Part shown: positions 41,293 to 49,856 of the stretch, one piece after another
How positions within the stretch are numbered: position 1 is the stretch's first letter
Layout of the letters: the number at the start of each line of letters is the position of its first letter
Assembly (NCBI RefSeq): GCF_008919445.1
Contig: NZ_VSLG01000016.1
Location: 1-64,000, forward strand
Reading direction: 5' to 3'
DNA length: 64,000 nt
Source of the DNA: Serinicoccus kebangsaanensis
Lineage (GTDB): Bacteria > Actinomycetota > Actinomycetes > Actinomycetales > Dermatophilaceae
Notes under the pieces: generated by a model
Told to the model about the DNA's origin: nothing
The model's database searches: none
The model's input: the letters and a program-made list of their open reading frames with translations, nothing else
Position numbers and translations under genes: made by a program

Positions 41293-42105
41293 GTGCAGAT
41301 CTCCCACCAGACCTTCGTCGTGACCGGCGCCGGCAACGGCATCGGACGCGAGATCGCCCTCGAGCTGCTGCGGCGGGAGGCGCGGGTCGCGGCCGTGGAC
41401 GTGCGCGAGGAGTCCCTCCAGGAGACCGCCCGGCTGGCCGGCGCCGGCGACCGGGTGTCCGTGCATACCGTCGACATCACCGACCGGGACGCCGTCCAGG
41501 CGTTGCCGGGCGAGGTGATCGCGCACCACGGTCACCTCGACGGGCTGCTCAACGTCGCGGGGATCATCCAGGAGTTCGTCCCCTTCATGGAGCTGTCCGG
41601 GGAGGCGATGCGCAGGGTGCTCGACGTCAACCTGTGGGGCACCATCCACACCGCGCAGGCCTGCCTGCCGCACCTCGTCGAGCGCCCCGAGGCGTGCCTG
41701 GTCAACGTGTCCAGCATGGGCGGGTTCGTCCCCGTCCCGGGGCAGACGATCTACGGCGCGAGCAAGGCCGCCGTCCGGCTGCTGACCGAGGGCCTGTATG
41801 CCGAGCTGCGCGGCACCGCGGTCGCGGTCAGCGTGGTCTTCCCGGGAGCGATCGGGACCGACATCACGACCAACTCCGGGGTCGCCTCGCCCGGCGGCGG
41901 GGGCCAGGAGCGCGCGGAGTCGGGTGCGCACCGGACGCTGCCCCCGGCCAGGGCCGCCCGGATCATCGTCGACGAGGCGGTCGTCAAGGGCAGGTACCGC
42001 GTCACCGTCGGCTCCGACGCCGCCATGCTGGACCGGCTCTCCCGGGTCGCCCCGCAGCGGGCCACCGACCTCATCGCCCGGCGGATGGGCGACCTGCTCG
42101 GCTGA
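41293..42105 (+). CDS. short-chain dehydrogenase/reductase
   Basis: 270 aa Rossmann enzyme. VVTGAGNGIGREIAL (cofactor glycine motif), VDVREESL (Asp after strand 2 suggests NAD), NVAG, and catalytic Ser-Tyr-Lys in VNVSSMGG and IYGASKAAV. The C-terminal part IIVDEAVVKGRYRVTVGSDAAMLDR is typical of classical SDRs. GTG 41293 chosen; an upstream ATG at 41224 is in frame but gives an atypical leader. Substrate unknown. Confidence 0.9.
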   Translation: MQISHQTFVVTGAGNGIGREIALELLRREARVAAVDVREESLQETARLAGAGDRVSVHTVDITDRDAVQALPGEVIAHHGHLDGLLNVAGIIQEFVPFMELSGEAMRRVLDVNLWGTIHTAQACLPHLVERPEACLVNVSSMGGFVPVPGQTIYGASKAAVRLLTEGLYAELRGTAVAVSVVFPGAIGTDITTNSGVASPGGGGQERAESGAHRTLPPARAARIIVDEAVVKGRYRVTVGSDAAMLDRLSRVAPQRATDLIARRMGDLLG

Positions 42106-42133
42106 GCCCCGGAATACAACAGCCCCCCACGCG

Positions 42134-42154
42134 TTATATAGTTGATTCGTCAAC
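42134..42154 (+). promoter_or_regulatory. promoter/operator of the flavin monooxygenase operon
   Basis: TTATATA (42134-42140) overlaps a perfect dyad GTTGA-TTCG-TCAAC (42141-42154), compatible with a MarR-type repressor site over the -10 region. The regulator gene is not in the window. Confidence 0.5.
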
Positions 42155-42175
42155 AACCTGTGGAGGGTGAGTCAG

Positions 42176-43333
42176 ATGCAGTTCGGGATCTTCAGCGTCG
42201 GCGACGTCACGCCGGACCCCACGACCGGACGGACCCCGACCGAGGGGGAGCGCATCAGCGCGATGACGGCGTATGCCCTGAAGGCCGAGGAGGTCGGGCT
42301 CGACGTCTTCGCGACCGGGGAGCACCACAACCCGCCGTTCGTGCCCTCCGCGCCCACGACCCACCTGGCCTGGATCGCGGCGCAGACGCAGGACCTGCTG
42401 CTGTCCACGTCGACCACGCTGATCACCACGACCGACCCGGTCCGGATCGCCGAGGACTACGCCTTCCTGCAGCACCTCTCCGGTGGGCGGGTGGACCTGA
42501 TGATGGGCCGCGGCAACACCGGCCCCGTCTACCCGTGGTTCGGCAAGGACATCCGCCAGGGCATCCCGCTCGCGGTGGAGAACTACCACCTGCTGCGCCG
42601 GCTGTGGCGGGAGGACGTCGTCGACTGGCAGGGGAAGTTCCGCACCCCGCTGCAGGGCTTCACCTCGACGCCGCGGCCGCTGGACGGCACCCCGCCGTTC
42701 GTCTGGCACGGGTCGATCCGGTCCACCGAGATCGCCGAGCAGGCGGCCTACTACGGCGACGGCTTCTTCCACAACAACATCTTCTGGGACATGGGCCACA
42801 CCGCCCAGATGGTGAACCTCTACCGGCGCCGCTTCGAGCACTACGGTCACGGGGGCGCCGACCAGGCGGTCGTCGGCCTCGGCGGCCAGGTCTTCATGGC
42901 CGGCTCGGAGGCGGAGGCGAAGCGGGCGTTCCGGCCCTACTTCGACGAGGCGCCCGTCTACGGCCACGGGCCGAGCCTGGAGGACTTCACCCGGATGACC
43001 CCGCTGACCGTGGGCACGCCCGAGATGGTCATCGAGCGGACCCTCGGGTTCGCCGACGCCGTGGGTGACTACCAGCGGCAGCTGTTCCTCATGGACCACG
43101 CCGGCCTGCCGACCGACGTCGTCCTGGAGCAGATCGAGATCCTCGGCCGCGAGGTCGTGCCGGTGCTGCGCCGCGAGTTCGAGGCGCGCCGCCCTGCGCA
43201 CGTCCCGAGCGACCCGCCCACCCACCGCTCGCTCGTGGCGGCCGGCCCCGACGCGCCGCACCACCTGGTGGCACCGGCGGCGAAGGCCGACGTCGCCACC
43301 CCGAGCGGCGACCCGGCCACGGTGTCCGGCTGA
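42176..43333 (+). CDS. LLM-class flavin-dependent oxidoreductase
   Basis: 385 aa luciferase-like monooxygenase. MQFGIFSVGDV, LDVFATGEHHNPPFVPSAPTT, LSTSTTLITTTDPVRIAEDYA, LSGGRVDLMMGRGNTGPVY and NNIFWDMGHTAQMVNLYR are diagnostic of the group resembling Corynebacterium CE1758. ATG 42176 is selected since GGAGG lies about nine bases before it; the GTG at 42167 would be too close. Reduced flavin is probably supplied by the reductase gene 31 bases downstream. Confidence 0.92.
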   Translation: MQFGIFSVGDVTPDPTTGRTPTEGERISAMTAYALKAEEVGLDVFATGEHHNPPFVPSAPTTHLAWIAAQTQDLLLSTSTTLITTTDPVRIAEDYAFLQHLSGGRVDLMMGRGNTGPVYPWFGKDIRQGIPLAVENYHLLRRLWREDVVDWQGKFRTPLQGFTSTPRPLDGTPPFVWHGSIRSTEIAEQAAYYGDGFFHNNIFWDMGHTAQMVNLYRRRFEHYGHGGADQAVVGLGGQVFMAGSEAEAKRAFRPYFDEAPVYGHGPSLEDFTRMTPLTVGTPEMVIERTLGFADAVGDYQRQLFLMDHAGLPTDVVLEQIEILGREVVPVLRREFEARRPAHVPSDPPTHRSLVAAGPDAPHHLVAPAAKADVATPSGDPATVSG

Positions 43334-43364
43334 CCCGCACCCGGCATACCTCAAGGAGCACGTC

Positions 43365-44003
43365 ATGACCCGACGCATCGTCGTCCTCACCGCCGGCCTC
43401 TCCCAGCCGAGCTCCACCCGGCTGCTCGCCGACCGCCTCGCCGACGCCGTGACCGCCCAGATCGGCGCGCGGGGCGAGTCGGCGCAGGTCGAGGTGATCG
43501 AGCTGCGCGAGCTGGCCCACGACCTGGCCACCACGATGACCACGGGAGGTATGCCCACGCCCGCCGTCGAGCGCGCGCGGGAGACCGTGGCCGGCGCCGA
43601 CGCGCTGATCGCGGTGACCCCGGTCTTCGCGGCCAGCTACTCCGGGCTCTTCAAGATGTTCGTGGACGTGCTCGAGCCGGAGTCGATCGCCGGGACGCCG
43701 GTGCTGGTCGCCGCGACGGCGGGCACGGCGCGGCACCAGCTCGTCCTCGACCACGCGCTGCGTCCGCTCTTCAGCTACCTGCGGGCGGCGGTCGTGCCGA
43801 GCGGCGTCTTCGCAGCCACCGACGACTTCGGCGGGCCGGGATCGGCCGAGCTGGGGCGGCGGATCACCCGGGCCGCGGAGGAGATGGCGGGCGCCGTCGT
43901 CTCGGCGGGGGTCGAGGGTTTCGCCCCGGCCGCGGCGCGCCGGCGTGACCGGGCCGAGGAGCCCACCGACTTCGCCGACCTGCTGGCGAGCCTGGGCCAG
44001 TAG
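43365..44003 (+). CDS. NADPH-dependent FMN reductase
   Basis: 212 aa flavodoxin-fold enzyme (CE1759-like): RRIVVLTAGLSQPSSTRLLADRLADAV, ALIAVTPVFAASYSGLFKMFVDVLEPESIAGTP, LVAATAGTARHQLVLDHALRPLFSYL. AAGGAG precedes ATG 43365. Partner of the upstream monooxygenase; supplies FMNH2. The gene is followed 17 bases later by a palindromic repeat. Confidence 0.93.
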   Translation: MTRRIVVLTAGLSQPSSTRLLADRLADAVTAQIGARGESAQVEVIELRELAHDLATTMTTGGMPTPAVERARETVAGADALIAVTPVFAASYSGLFKMFVDVLEPESIAGTPVLVAATAGTARHQLVLDHALRPLFSYLRAAVVPSGVFAATDDFGGPGSAELGRRITRAAEEMAGAVVSAGVEGFAPAAARRRDRAEEPTDFADLLASLGQ

Positions 44004-44020
44004 CGATCCTCGTGCCCACC

Positions 44021-44072
44021 GAATTCGACCTCTCGATTGTCTGCCATGGCGAGCATTCGAGAGGTCGAATTC
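44021..44072. repeat. 52-bp palindromic repeat, copy A
   Basis: Perfect 16-bp arms GAATTCGACCTCTCGA and TCGAGAGGTCGAATTC around a 20-base centre containing GCCATGGC. Same family as 44860-44910, 49903-49954 and 49966-50017. Intergenic here. Confidence 0.92.
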
Positions 44073-44127
44073 GTGCGGGCGGATCCCGTCGCGGGGTCCG
44101 CTCAGGTCGGCGGGGCACACTGAGCGC

Positions 44128-44841
44128 GTGAACGGTCAGCGACGCGGCGGAGGATGCACGAGCGTGCTCAGCGTGCTGCTCGTCCTGGGGCTGGTCATCG
44201 GCCTCATGGTCTACCTCTCGCCGACCCTCGACCTGGGCAACGTGCAGCGCACCGTCACGCCGGACCGGATGGACGGCGTGCCCGGTTCCGGCGGCGAGGG
44301 CTACACCTTCATGCAGGTGACCGACGACGGGTCACCGATCACCTGGCCCTGTGACGAGGTCATCGAGATCGAGGTGAACCCGCAGGGTGCGCCCGACGGG
44401 TATGCCGACCTGGTCGCCGGCGCCGTCGGCCGGCTCAACGAGGTGAGCGGCTTCACGTTCGAGGTGACGGGCGAGACCGATGACCGCGAGTTCCTGGGCC
44501 GGGGGCGCGGGCCGGTCCTGCTGGGGTGGGCCGACGAGGCGGAGGTGCCGGAGCTGACCGGTCCGACCGCTGGGCTGGGAGGTGCGGCCTACGTCATCGG
44601 GCCCGGGGGAGCGGCCCGCTCGGTGGGCGGCATGGTCGTGCTGGACACCGACCTGCCCGGGTTCTGGCTGGGCGGCCTGGACGAGGAGACGGTGATCCTG
44701 CACGAGCTCATCCACGTCCTCGGGCTGGGTCACTCGCAGGATCCGGTGCAGCTCATGGCGGCGGAGAACTCGGGGCAGGACGAGCTCGGCGAGGGGGACC
44801 TGGCCGGCCTGGCCGCGCTGGAGGAGGCCACCTGCGGGTGA
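44128..44841 (+). CDS. matrixin-like zinc metalloprotease, membrane anchored
   Basis: 237 aa. One N-terminal membrane helix (about residues 11-30, SVLSVLLVLGLVIGLMVYL), then an extracytoplasmic domain with the zinc motif HELIHVLGLGHS (HExxHxxGxxH, about residues 192-202) and the Met-turn candidate LMAAENSGQDELGEGD. This is the metzincin/matrixin pattern. The GTG at 44128 is six bases after CACACT (leaderless). Palindromic repeats of the same family flank the gene on both sides. Confidence 0.88.
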   Translation: MNGQRRGGGCTSVLSVLLVLGLVIGLMVYLSPTLDLGNVQRTVTPDRMDGVPGSGGEGYTFMQVTDDGSPITWPCDEVIEIEVNPQGAPDGYADLVAGAVGRLNEVSGFTFEVTGETDDREFLGRGRGPVLLGWADEAEVPELTGPTAGLGGAAYVIGPGGAARSVGGMVVLDTDLPGFWLGGLDEETVILHELIHVLGLGHSQDPVQLMAAENSGQDELGEGDLAGLAALEEATCG

Positions 44842-44859
44842 GGGGCGCTCGACCCCTCG

Positions 44860-44910
44860 GATTCGACTACGCGAATCGTCGCCATGGCGACGATTCGAGA
44901 GGTCGAAATC
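44860..44910. repeat. palindromic repeat, copy B (diverged)
   Basis: About 51 bp, centred on CCATGG. The arms pair over most of about 25 positions; the end AGAGGTCGAAATC matches the family, the other arm is diverged. Begins 18 bases after the metalloprotease stop. Confidence 0.82.
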
Positions 44911-44953
44911 GCGAGGTCGGCACAGGGAGGTCGACGACGGCCAGGATGCACGA

Positions 44954-44984
44954 AGCCGCCCCCGGACCAGGTCCGGGGGCGGCT
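44954..44984 (-). terminator. strong terminator downstream of the micro-ORF
   Basis: 14-bp perfect stem AGCCGCCCCCGGAC/GTCCGGGGGCGGCT with a 3-base loop, 16 bases beyond the stop of the minus-strand micro-ORF at 45001. It may also stop plus-strand transcription from the metalloprotease. Confidence 0.75.
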
Positions 44985-45000
44985 CCGTGTGCGTGTCGGG

Positions 45001-45093
45001 TCAGCCGCGCAGGTGCTCGATCGGGCGCCAGGAGCGACCGATCTCGAGGATCACGTGGGTGCTGCTGCGGAGAGCCTTGGACAGAGCGGTCAT
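45001..45093 (-). CDS. 30-aa micro-ORF divergent from LysR
   Basis: Starts MTALSKALRSSTHVI, ending RPIEHLRG. GAAAGGTGG precedes the ATG at a good distance and a strong terminator follows the stop, both arguing for a real small gene. Basic, no membrane segment. It faces the LysR gene starting at 45199, with regulator-type dyads between. Function unknown. Confidence 0.55.
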   Translation of the reverse strand: MTALSKALRSSTHVILEIGRSWRPIEHLRG

Positions 45094-45171
45094 GATGGCC
45101 ACCTTTCTTCGTGTCGGGGTCTGACAGGTACTACTCTGACACTCTTTTTCTGTTAGCACAAGCGAACATTT

Positions 45172-45189
45172 CTTACAGATACCTGTAAG
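45172..45189 (+). promoter_or_regulatory. LysR operator and -10 of the LysR gene
   Basis: Perfect 18-bp dyad CTTACAG-ATAC-CTGTAAG. TAAGAT (45186-45191) overlaps its right half and lies seven bases before ATG 45199. A related half-site CTGACAGGTA occurs at 45121-45130 towards the micro-ORF. Confidence 0.65.
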
Positions 45190-45198
45190 ATCATGTGT

Positions 45199-46107
45199 AT
45201 GTTTTCCCCCGAGCAGCTGGTGAGTCTCAAGGCGGTCGTCGAGGAGGGCACGGTGCTCGCCGCGGCGGACCGGCTCGGCCTCACCGCGTCGGCCGTGAGC
45301 CAGCAGCTGACCCGGCTGCAGAAGGAGGCCGGGCAGCCCGTGCTGGTGCGGCGAGGGCGCAACGTCGTCCCCACGGATGCGGCCGAGGTGCTGGTCCAGC
45401 TGGCCTCCCAGCTCGAGCAGCTGGACGAGGCCGCCCGGGCCGAGCTGGAGCACCTCACCAGCGACGTGGCCGGGCCGCTGGTGCTCTCCTCCTTCCCGAC
45501 CGGGATCGTCGGCCTGCTCGCGCCGTCCCTCCCGGTGCTGCGGTCGCTGCACCCGCTGCTGCGGATCACCATGCGGGAGCTGACCCCGGAGGGCTCGCTC
45601 GGCGCGCTGCGCCGCGGCGAGGTGGACCTGGCCGTGGTGCACGACTGGACCGACTACCACAAGGCCCTGCCCGGGGGCCTGACTGCCCACGTGCTCGGCC
45701 ACGACGTGGTGGACCTCATCGCCCCGCACGACCACGACCTGCGGGTCGGCCGCAACGGGGTGGTCGACCTCGGCGACTGCGGCGGCCGCGACTGGGTCGA
45801 CGACTCGCCGGGCGTCTTCAGCGACTGGCTGCTCACGGCCCTGCACGAGCGCAGCCTGGACTACCGGATCGCCGCCACTGCGGACACCCACCCCAGCAAG
45901 ATCGCGCTCGTCGCCGCCGGCCTCGGGATCGGGCTGATGCCGCGCCTGGGCCGCCCCGAGCTGCCGGACACGGTGGTGAGCTTCCCGGTCCGGAACCCGC
46001 CCACCCGACGCATCATGCTGGTCCACCGCGACTCCAGCGTGCGCCGCCCCGCCGTCGTCTCCGTCATGCGGGAGGTCCGGCGCGTCTGGACCGAGGAGCA
46101 CGCCTGA
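45199..46107 (+). CDS. LysR-type transcriptional regulator
   Basis: 302 aa from ATG 45199 (MFSPEQLVSL), preferred to ATG 45193 because it sits at leaderless distance from TAAGAT. HTH: LKAVVEEGTVLAAADRLGLTASAVSQQLTRLQKEAGQPVLVRR. Effector domain includes VDLAVVHDWTDYHKALPGG and VAAGLGIGLMPRLG. The operator dyad overlapping its own promoter suggests autoregulation and control of the divergent micro-ORF. Confidence 0.93.
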   Translation: MFSPEQLVSLKAVVEEGTVLAAADRLGLTASAVSQQLTRLQKEAGQPVLVRRGRNVVPTDAAEVLVQLASQLEQLDEAARAELEHLTSDVAGPLVLSSFPTGIVGLLAPSLPVLRSLHPLLRITMRELTPEGSLGALRRGEVDLAVVHDWTDYHKALPGGLTAHVLGHDVVDLIAPHDHDLRVGRNGVVDLGDCGGRDWVDDSPGVFSDWLLTALHERSLDYRIAATADTHPSKIALVAAGLGIGLMPRLGRPELPDTVVSFPVRNPPTRRIMLVHRDSSVRRPAVVSVMREVRRVWTEEHA

Positions 46108-46125
46108 CCGCCGTGGGTCGACGGG

Positions 46126-46410
46126 TCAGGAGTCGCGGGGCTGCATCCCGGTCTGCTCCTGGAGCCGGTCGATGTGCTCGGAGGCCTGCGCCTTCGTGAG
46201 CCCCTCGGCGGGGATCTGCTCGCCGGCGGCGCTGGCGAGCCGGTCGAGGTAGGACTTCTGCGCCTCGGTGGCCGGGTCGTCGCCGGTCGCCCAGTCCTCC
46301 GGGTCGCGCTCGATCTGCTCGTCCGGCGACTGCGGGCTGGGAGCGCCCAGCATCTCCGCGTCGTCCTCCGGCCCGGCGGGCCGGGTCTGGTCGTCCATGG
46401 GGTTCGTCAT
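46126..46410 (-). CDS. DUF3072-like small protein
   Basis: 94 aa. Acidic, disordered N-terminal half followed by DWATGDDPATEAQKSYLDRLASAAG and GLTKAQASEHIDRLQEQTG, a helical module often named DUF3072. Function unknown. ATG 46410 follows TACAGT by six bases (leaderless). Convergent with the LysR gene. Confidence 0.82.
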   Translation of the reverse strand: MTNPMDDQTRPAGPEDDAEMLGAPSPQSPDEQIERDPEDWATGDDPATEAQKSYLDRLASAAGEQIPAEGLTKAQASEHIDRLQEQTGMQPRDS

Positions 46411-46516
46411 GGCCCGACTGTAGGTCGCGGGTCCGACACCGTCGCGACGAAGACTTACCGGCGGGGTCCGGGCCTGCGGCTGACAGGCATACCCCGCCGG
46501 GTGTAGGCATGAGGTC

Positions 46517-48253
46517 ATGGCGACGACGTCCACCGACCAGCCCGCGACCCAGGCCTACCGTGCCGCGCGGGACCAGCTCGTCGAGCTCTACGGCGACCCC
46601 GACCGCGCCCGCACCGAGTTCCGCTACCCCGACGTCGGCGAGCGCTTCAACTGGGCGGTCGACTGGTTCGACGCCGTCGCGCGCGGCAACGACGCCCCCG
46701 CCCTGGTCGTCGTCGAGGAGGACGGCAGCGAGGCCTCGCTCACCTACGACGAGGTGGCCACCCGCTCGGACCAGGTCGCCGCGATGCTCGCGCACCAGGG
46801 GATCGGCAAGGGCGACAGCGTCATGGTCATGCTCGGCAACCAGGTCGAGCTGTGGGACACGATGCTCGGCGTGATGAAGCTCGGCGCGGTCATCATGCCC
46901 ACGACCACGGCTGCCGGTGCGGCCGACCTGCGCGACCGGCTGGAGCGTGGCGAGGCCCGCGCCGTCGTGGCCAACGCGGCCGACACCGGCAAGTTCGACG
47001 ACGTCCCGGGCGACTACCTCCGGGTCAGCGTCGGCGAGGTGGACGGGTGGACCGACCTGCGCGCGGCATACCGCGAGCACGTCAACGAGGTCGAGCACCC
47101 AGGGACCATGCCGGACGACCGGCTCCTGCTCTACTTCACCTCCGGCACCACCAACAAGCCCAAGCTCGTCGAGCACACCCAGGTCAGCTACCCGGTGGGG
47201 CACCTGTCGACGACCTACTGGCTGGGGCTGCGGCCCGGCGACGTGCACCTCAACATCTCCTCCCCGGGCTGGGCCAAGCACGCGTGGAGCTGCTTCTTCG
47301 CGCCGTGGATCGCCGAGGCCACGATCCTGGTCTACAACTACGCGCGGTTCGACCCGGCCGCGCTGCTGACGGTGATCCGCAGCCACCGGGTCACGACCTT
47401 CTGCGCCCCGCCCACGGTGTGGCGGATGCTCATCAACGCCGACCTGTCCGGCGGCCCGGGGTCGCTGCGCGAGGTCATCGGGGCCGGCGAGCCGCTCAAC
47501 CCGGAGGTGATCGCGCAGGTGCAGCGGCAGTGGGGGCTGACCCTGCGCGACGGCTACGGCCAGACCGAGACGACCGCCCAGATCGGCAACTGCCCGGGTG
47601 GTCGGGTCAAGCCCGGGTCGATGGGTATGCCCCTGCCCGGCGTCCCCACGGTGCTCGTCGACCCGGAGCGGGGCGAGGTCGTCGACGGGGCCGGGGAAGG
47701 GGAGATCTGCCTGGACCTCTCGGCGTCGCCGGTGGCGCTGATGACCGGCTACCAGGGCGACGACGGCCGCAACGCCGAGGCGATGGCCGGCGGTTTCTAC
47801 CACACCGGGGACGTCGCCGAGCGGGACGAGCGCGGCATGATCACCTACGTCGGCCGCACCGACGACGTGTTCAAGGCCAGCGACTACAAGATCAGCCCGT
47901 TCGAGCTGGAGTCGGTGCTCATCGAGCACCCGGCCGTCGCCGAGGCCGCCGTCGTCCCGGCGCCCGACGAGGTCCGCCTGGCCGTGCCGAAGGCCTACGT
48001 CGCCCTGGTCGACGGCCACCGGCCGGACGCCGACACGGCGAGGTCGATCCTGGCGCACGCCCGCGAGCACCTGCAGCCGTGGCAACGGGTGCGGCGGGTC
48101 GAGTTCTACGAGCTGCCGAAGACGATCAGCGGCAAGATCCGCCGGGTCGAGCTGCGCGCCCGCGAGGAGGAGCTGGCGGGGTCGGCCCAGACCCCACCAC
48201 CGACCGGGCAGACCGAGTGGCGGGACAGCGACTTCCCCGACCTCAGGGGCTGA
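46517..48253 (+). CDS. AMP-forming acyl-CoA synthetase
   Basis: 578 aa adenylate-forming enzyme. LLYFTSGTTNKPKLVEHTQ (P-loop), DGYGQTETTAQIG (A5), GGFYHTGDVAERDERG (A7), YVGRTDDVFKASDYKISPFELE (A8) and ELPKTISGKIRRVELR with the catalytic Lys. The sequence SSPGWAKHAWSCFFAPW resembles medium-chain or aryl-acid ligases. Activates a carboxylic acid as CoA thioester. Its 3' end overlaps the convergent membrane-protein gene by 11 bases. Confidence 0.93.
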   Translation: MATTSTDQPATQAYRAARDQLVELYGDPDRARTEFRYPDVGERFNWAVDWFDAVARGNDAPALVVVEEDGSEASLTYDEVATRSDQVAAMLAHQGIGKGDSVMVMLGNQVELWDTMLGVMKLGAVIMPTTTAAGAADLRDRLERGEARAVVANAADTGKFDDVPGDYLRVSVGEVDGWTDLRAAYREHVNEVEHPGTMPDDRLLLYFTSGTTNKPKLVEHTQVSYPVGHLSTTYWLGLRPGDVHLNISSPGWAKHAWSCFFAPWIAEATILVYNYARFDPAALLTVIRSHRVTTFCAPPTVWRMLINADLSGGPGSLREVIGAGEPLNPEVIAQVQRQWGLTLRDGYGQTETTAQIGNCPGGRVKPGSMGMPLPGVPTVLVDPERGEVVDGAGEGEICLDLSASPVALMTGYQGDDGRNAEAMAGGFYHTGDVAERDERGMITYVGRTDDVFKASDYKISPFELESVLIEHPAVAEAAVVPAPDEVRLAVPKAYVALVDGHRPDADTARSILAHAREHLQPWQRVRRVEFYELPKTISGKIRRVELRAREEELAGSAQTPPPTGQTEWRDSDFPDLRG

Positions 48254-49856
48254 GCTCCACCGGGCAGTCGCCGAGCGCGAGGGTCGGGTAGGAGTAGCCG
48301 TCGACGGGCGTCAGGCTCTGCGGGCCGGCCGCGACCGCCCGGTCCCGACCGAGGTTCCAGCTCAGCGCGTCCTCGGCGAGCTCCTCGTCCGGGGCCCACC
48401 CGACCGCGCAGTCGGCGAGGTCGTCGCCGTCCGCCAGGCCCGGGACGGTCTCTCCCTCGAGCCCCGCCCGGATCGTCGGCACCGCGTCGGCGCCGAGGCT
48501 CTGCAGATAGGCCAGGTCCAGCTCACCGGTCCGCTCGTAGCGCTCGATGTTGCGCTGCGCGACCCACGCCTCGGGGTTGCCCAGCCCGATGACCAGCAGC
48601 ATCGCGGCACCGGAGGCGAGCGCCGCCCGCGGCAGCCACCGCCCCCGCATCCGGACGCCCGCGACGAGCACCAGCACGATGAGCAGCCCGAGCCACAGCT
48701 CGAAGGCGTCGACCAGGACCCGCAGCACGGTGAACCCGTAGGCCTGCTGGTAGACGTGCATCCGGTACAGCGCCGAGCCGACCACCACGAGGGTGAGCAC
48801 GCACAGGGCACCGAGCGCCGCGCGCACCAGCAACCGCTCCCGGTCGCTCTCCTGCGGCGCCCGCCTGCTGGCGATCGCCACGGTGACGAGGGTGAGCGCG
48901 GTCGCGAGGGTGAGCTGGCCGAAACCCTGGTGCACGGACTCGGCATACGTCATGCCGGTGGTGCGCTGCACATAGTCGTGGCCGCCGAACAGCGCCGCCC
49001 CCTGCGCCAGGAGGAAGACCACGAAGGTGGCGATGACCACACCCACGGGCACCAGCCACTCCCAGGTGCGGGTGACCCGGCGGGGCTCCGGGAGCGCGAC
49101 GAGGTCCACCCGGGGCGGGTTCAGCGCCAGATAGCAGCCGGCGAGCACGATCCCCCCGACGACGAACCAGGTGAAGCTGCGCAGCACCAGCGACTCGGCG
49201 ATGCTCACGTCGGGCAGCAGGTCGCTCACCCAGGCGCCGACCACCGCGTCGCCGGAGGCGAAGAGGCCGCCGAAGATCACCAGGGCGACGAGGGAGATGG
49301 CGGCGGTCCGCAGGACCGGCCAGAGGAGGGTATGCCGTGAGGTCGCCGTGATGGTGCGGCCGAGGAGCGGGAGGCCGCGCAGCCCGCTCGCCACCCAGGA
49401 GGCCGCGCCGGCGACCATGGCGGGCAGGCCGCGCGCGCCGGTGAGGGCGGTCGTGACCAGGACGGCCGCGGTGAGCAGGGCCAGGACGGAGAGCCACTCG
49501 GCGGCCCGCAGCACCAGCAGGCTGGCCAGCCCCAGGCACAGCACGGTCGACACGACGGTCCACGGGTCGCGCCGTCGGGCGCTGAGGTGCAGCACCAGGG
49601 CGCCGCCCAGCAGCAGGACCGCGAGGTAGCTCAGGCCGATGCCGCGGTAGGGCAGCAGGATCGCGGCGGCGGCCCCGACCGCGATCGACGCCCACAGGGC
49701 GACCGGGGCGGTGCGCAGACGTGAGGTCGGCTCGGGCCAGAACCGACCGAAGAGGGTGTCGAAGATCGACGGTGTCGGCACCGGGATGGGGTGCGCCGGG
49801 GTGGGCGGAGGGCTGGGTTGCGCCGGGGTGGGCGGGGGCGGGGTCTCGGTGGTCAT
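48243..49856 (-). CDS. DUF4173-type membrane protein (own start inside the kinase ORF)
   Basis: 537 aa. A Pro/Thr-rich N-terminus (TETPPPPTPAQPSPPPT) is followed by about ten membrane helices and a C-terminal soluble part. WEWLVPVGVVIATFVVFLLAQ, TGMTYAESVHQGFGQL and AYGFTVLRVLVDAFELWLG match the DUF4173 (ex-DUF4153) family. An AGGAGAG before ATG 49856 supports separate initiation, although the frame is continuous with the histidine-kinase gene upstream. Possibly the kinase's sensory partner. Confidence 0.85.
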   Translation of the reverse strand: MTTETPPPPTPAQPSPPPTPAHPIPVPTPSIFDTLFGRFWPEPTSRLRTAPVALWASIAVGAAAAILLPYRGIGLSYLAVLLLGGALVLHLSARRRDPWTVVSTVLCLGLASLLVLRAAEWLSVLALLTAAVLVTTALTGARGLPAMVAGAASWVASGLRGLPLLGRTITATSRHTLLWPVLRTAAISLVALVIFGGLFASGDAVVGAWVSDLLPDVSIAESLVLRSFTWFVVGGIVLAGCYLALNPPRVDLVALPEPRRVTRTWEWLVPVGVVIATFVVFLLAQGAALFGGHDYVQRTTGMTYAESVHQGFGQLTLATALTLVTVAIASRRAPQESDRERLLVRAALGALCVLTLVVVGSALYRMHVYQQAYGFTVLRVLVDAFELWLGLLIVLVLVAGVRMRGRWLPRAALASGAAMLLVIGLGNPEAWVAQRNIERYERTGELDLAYLQSLGADAVPTIRAGLEGETVPGLADGDDLADCAVGWAPDEELAEDALSWNLGRDRAVAAGPQSLTPVDGYSYPTLALGDCPVELSP

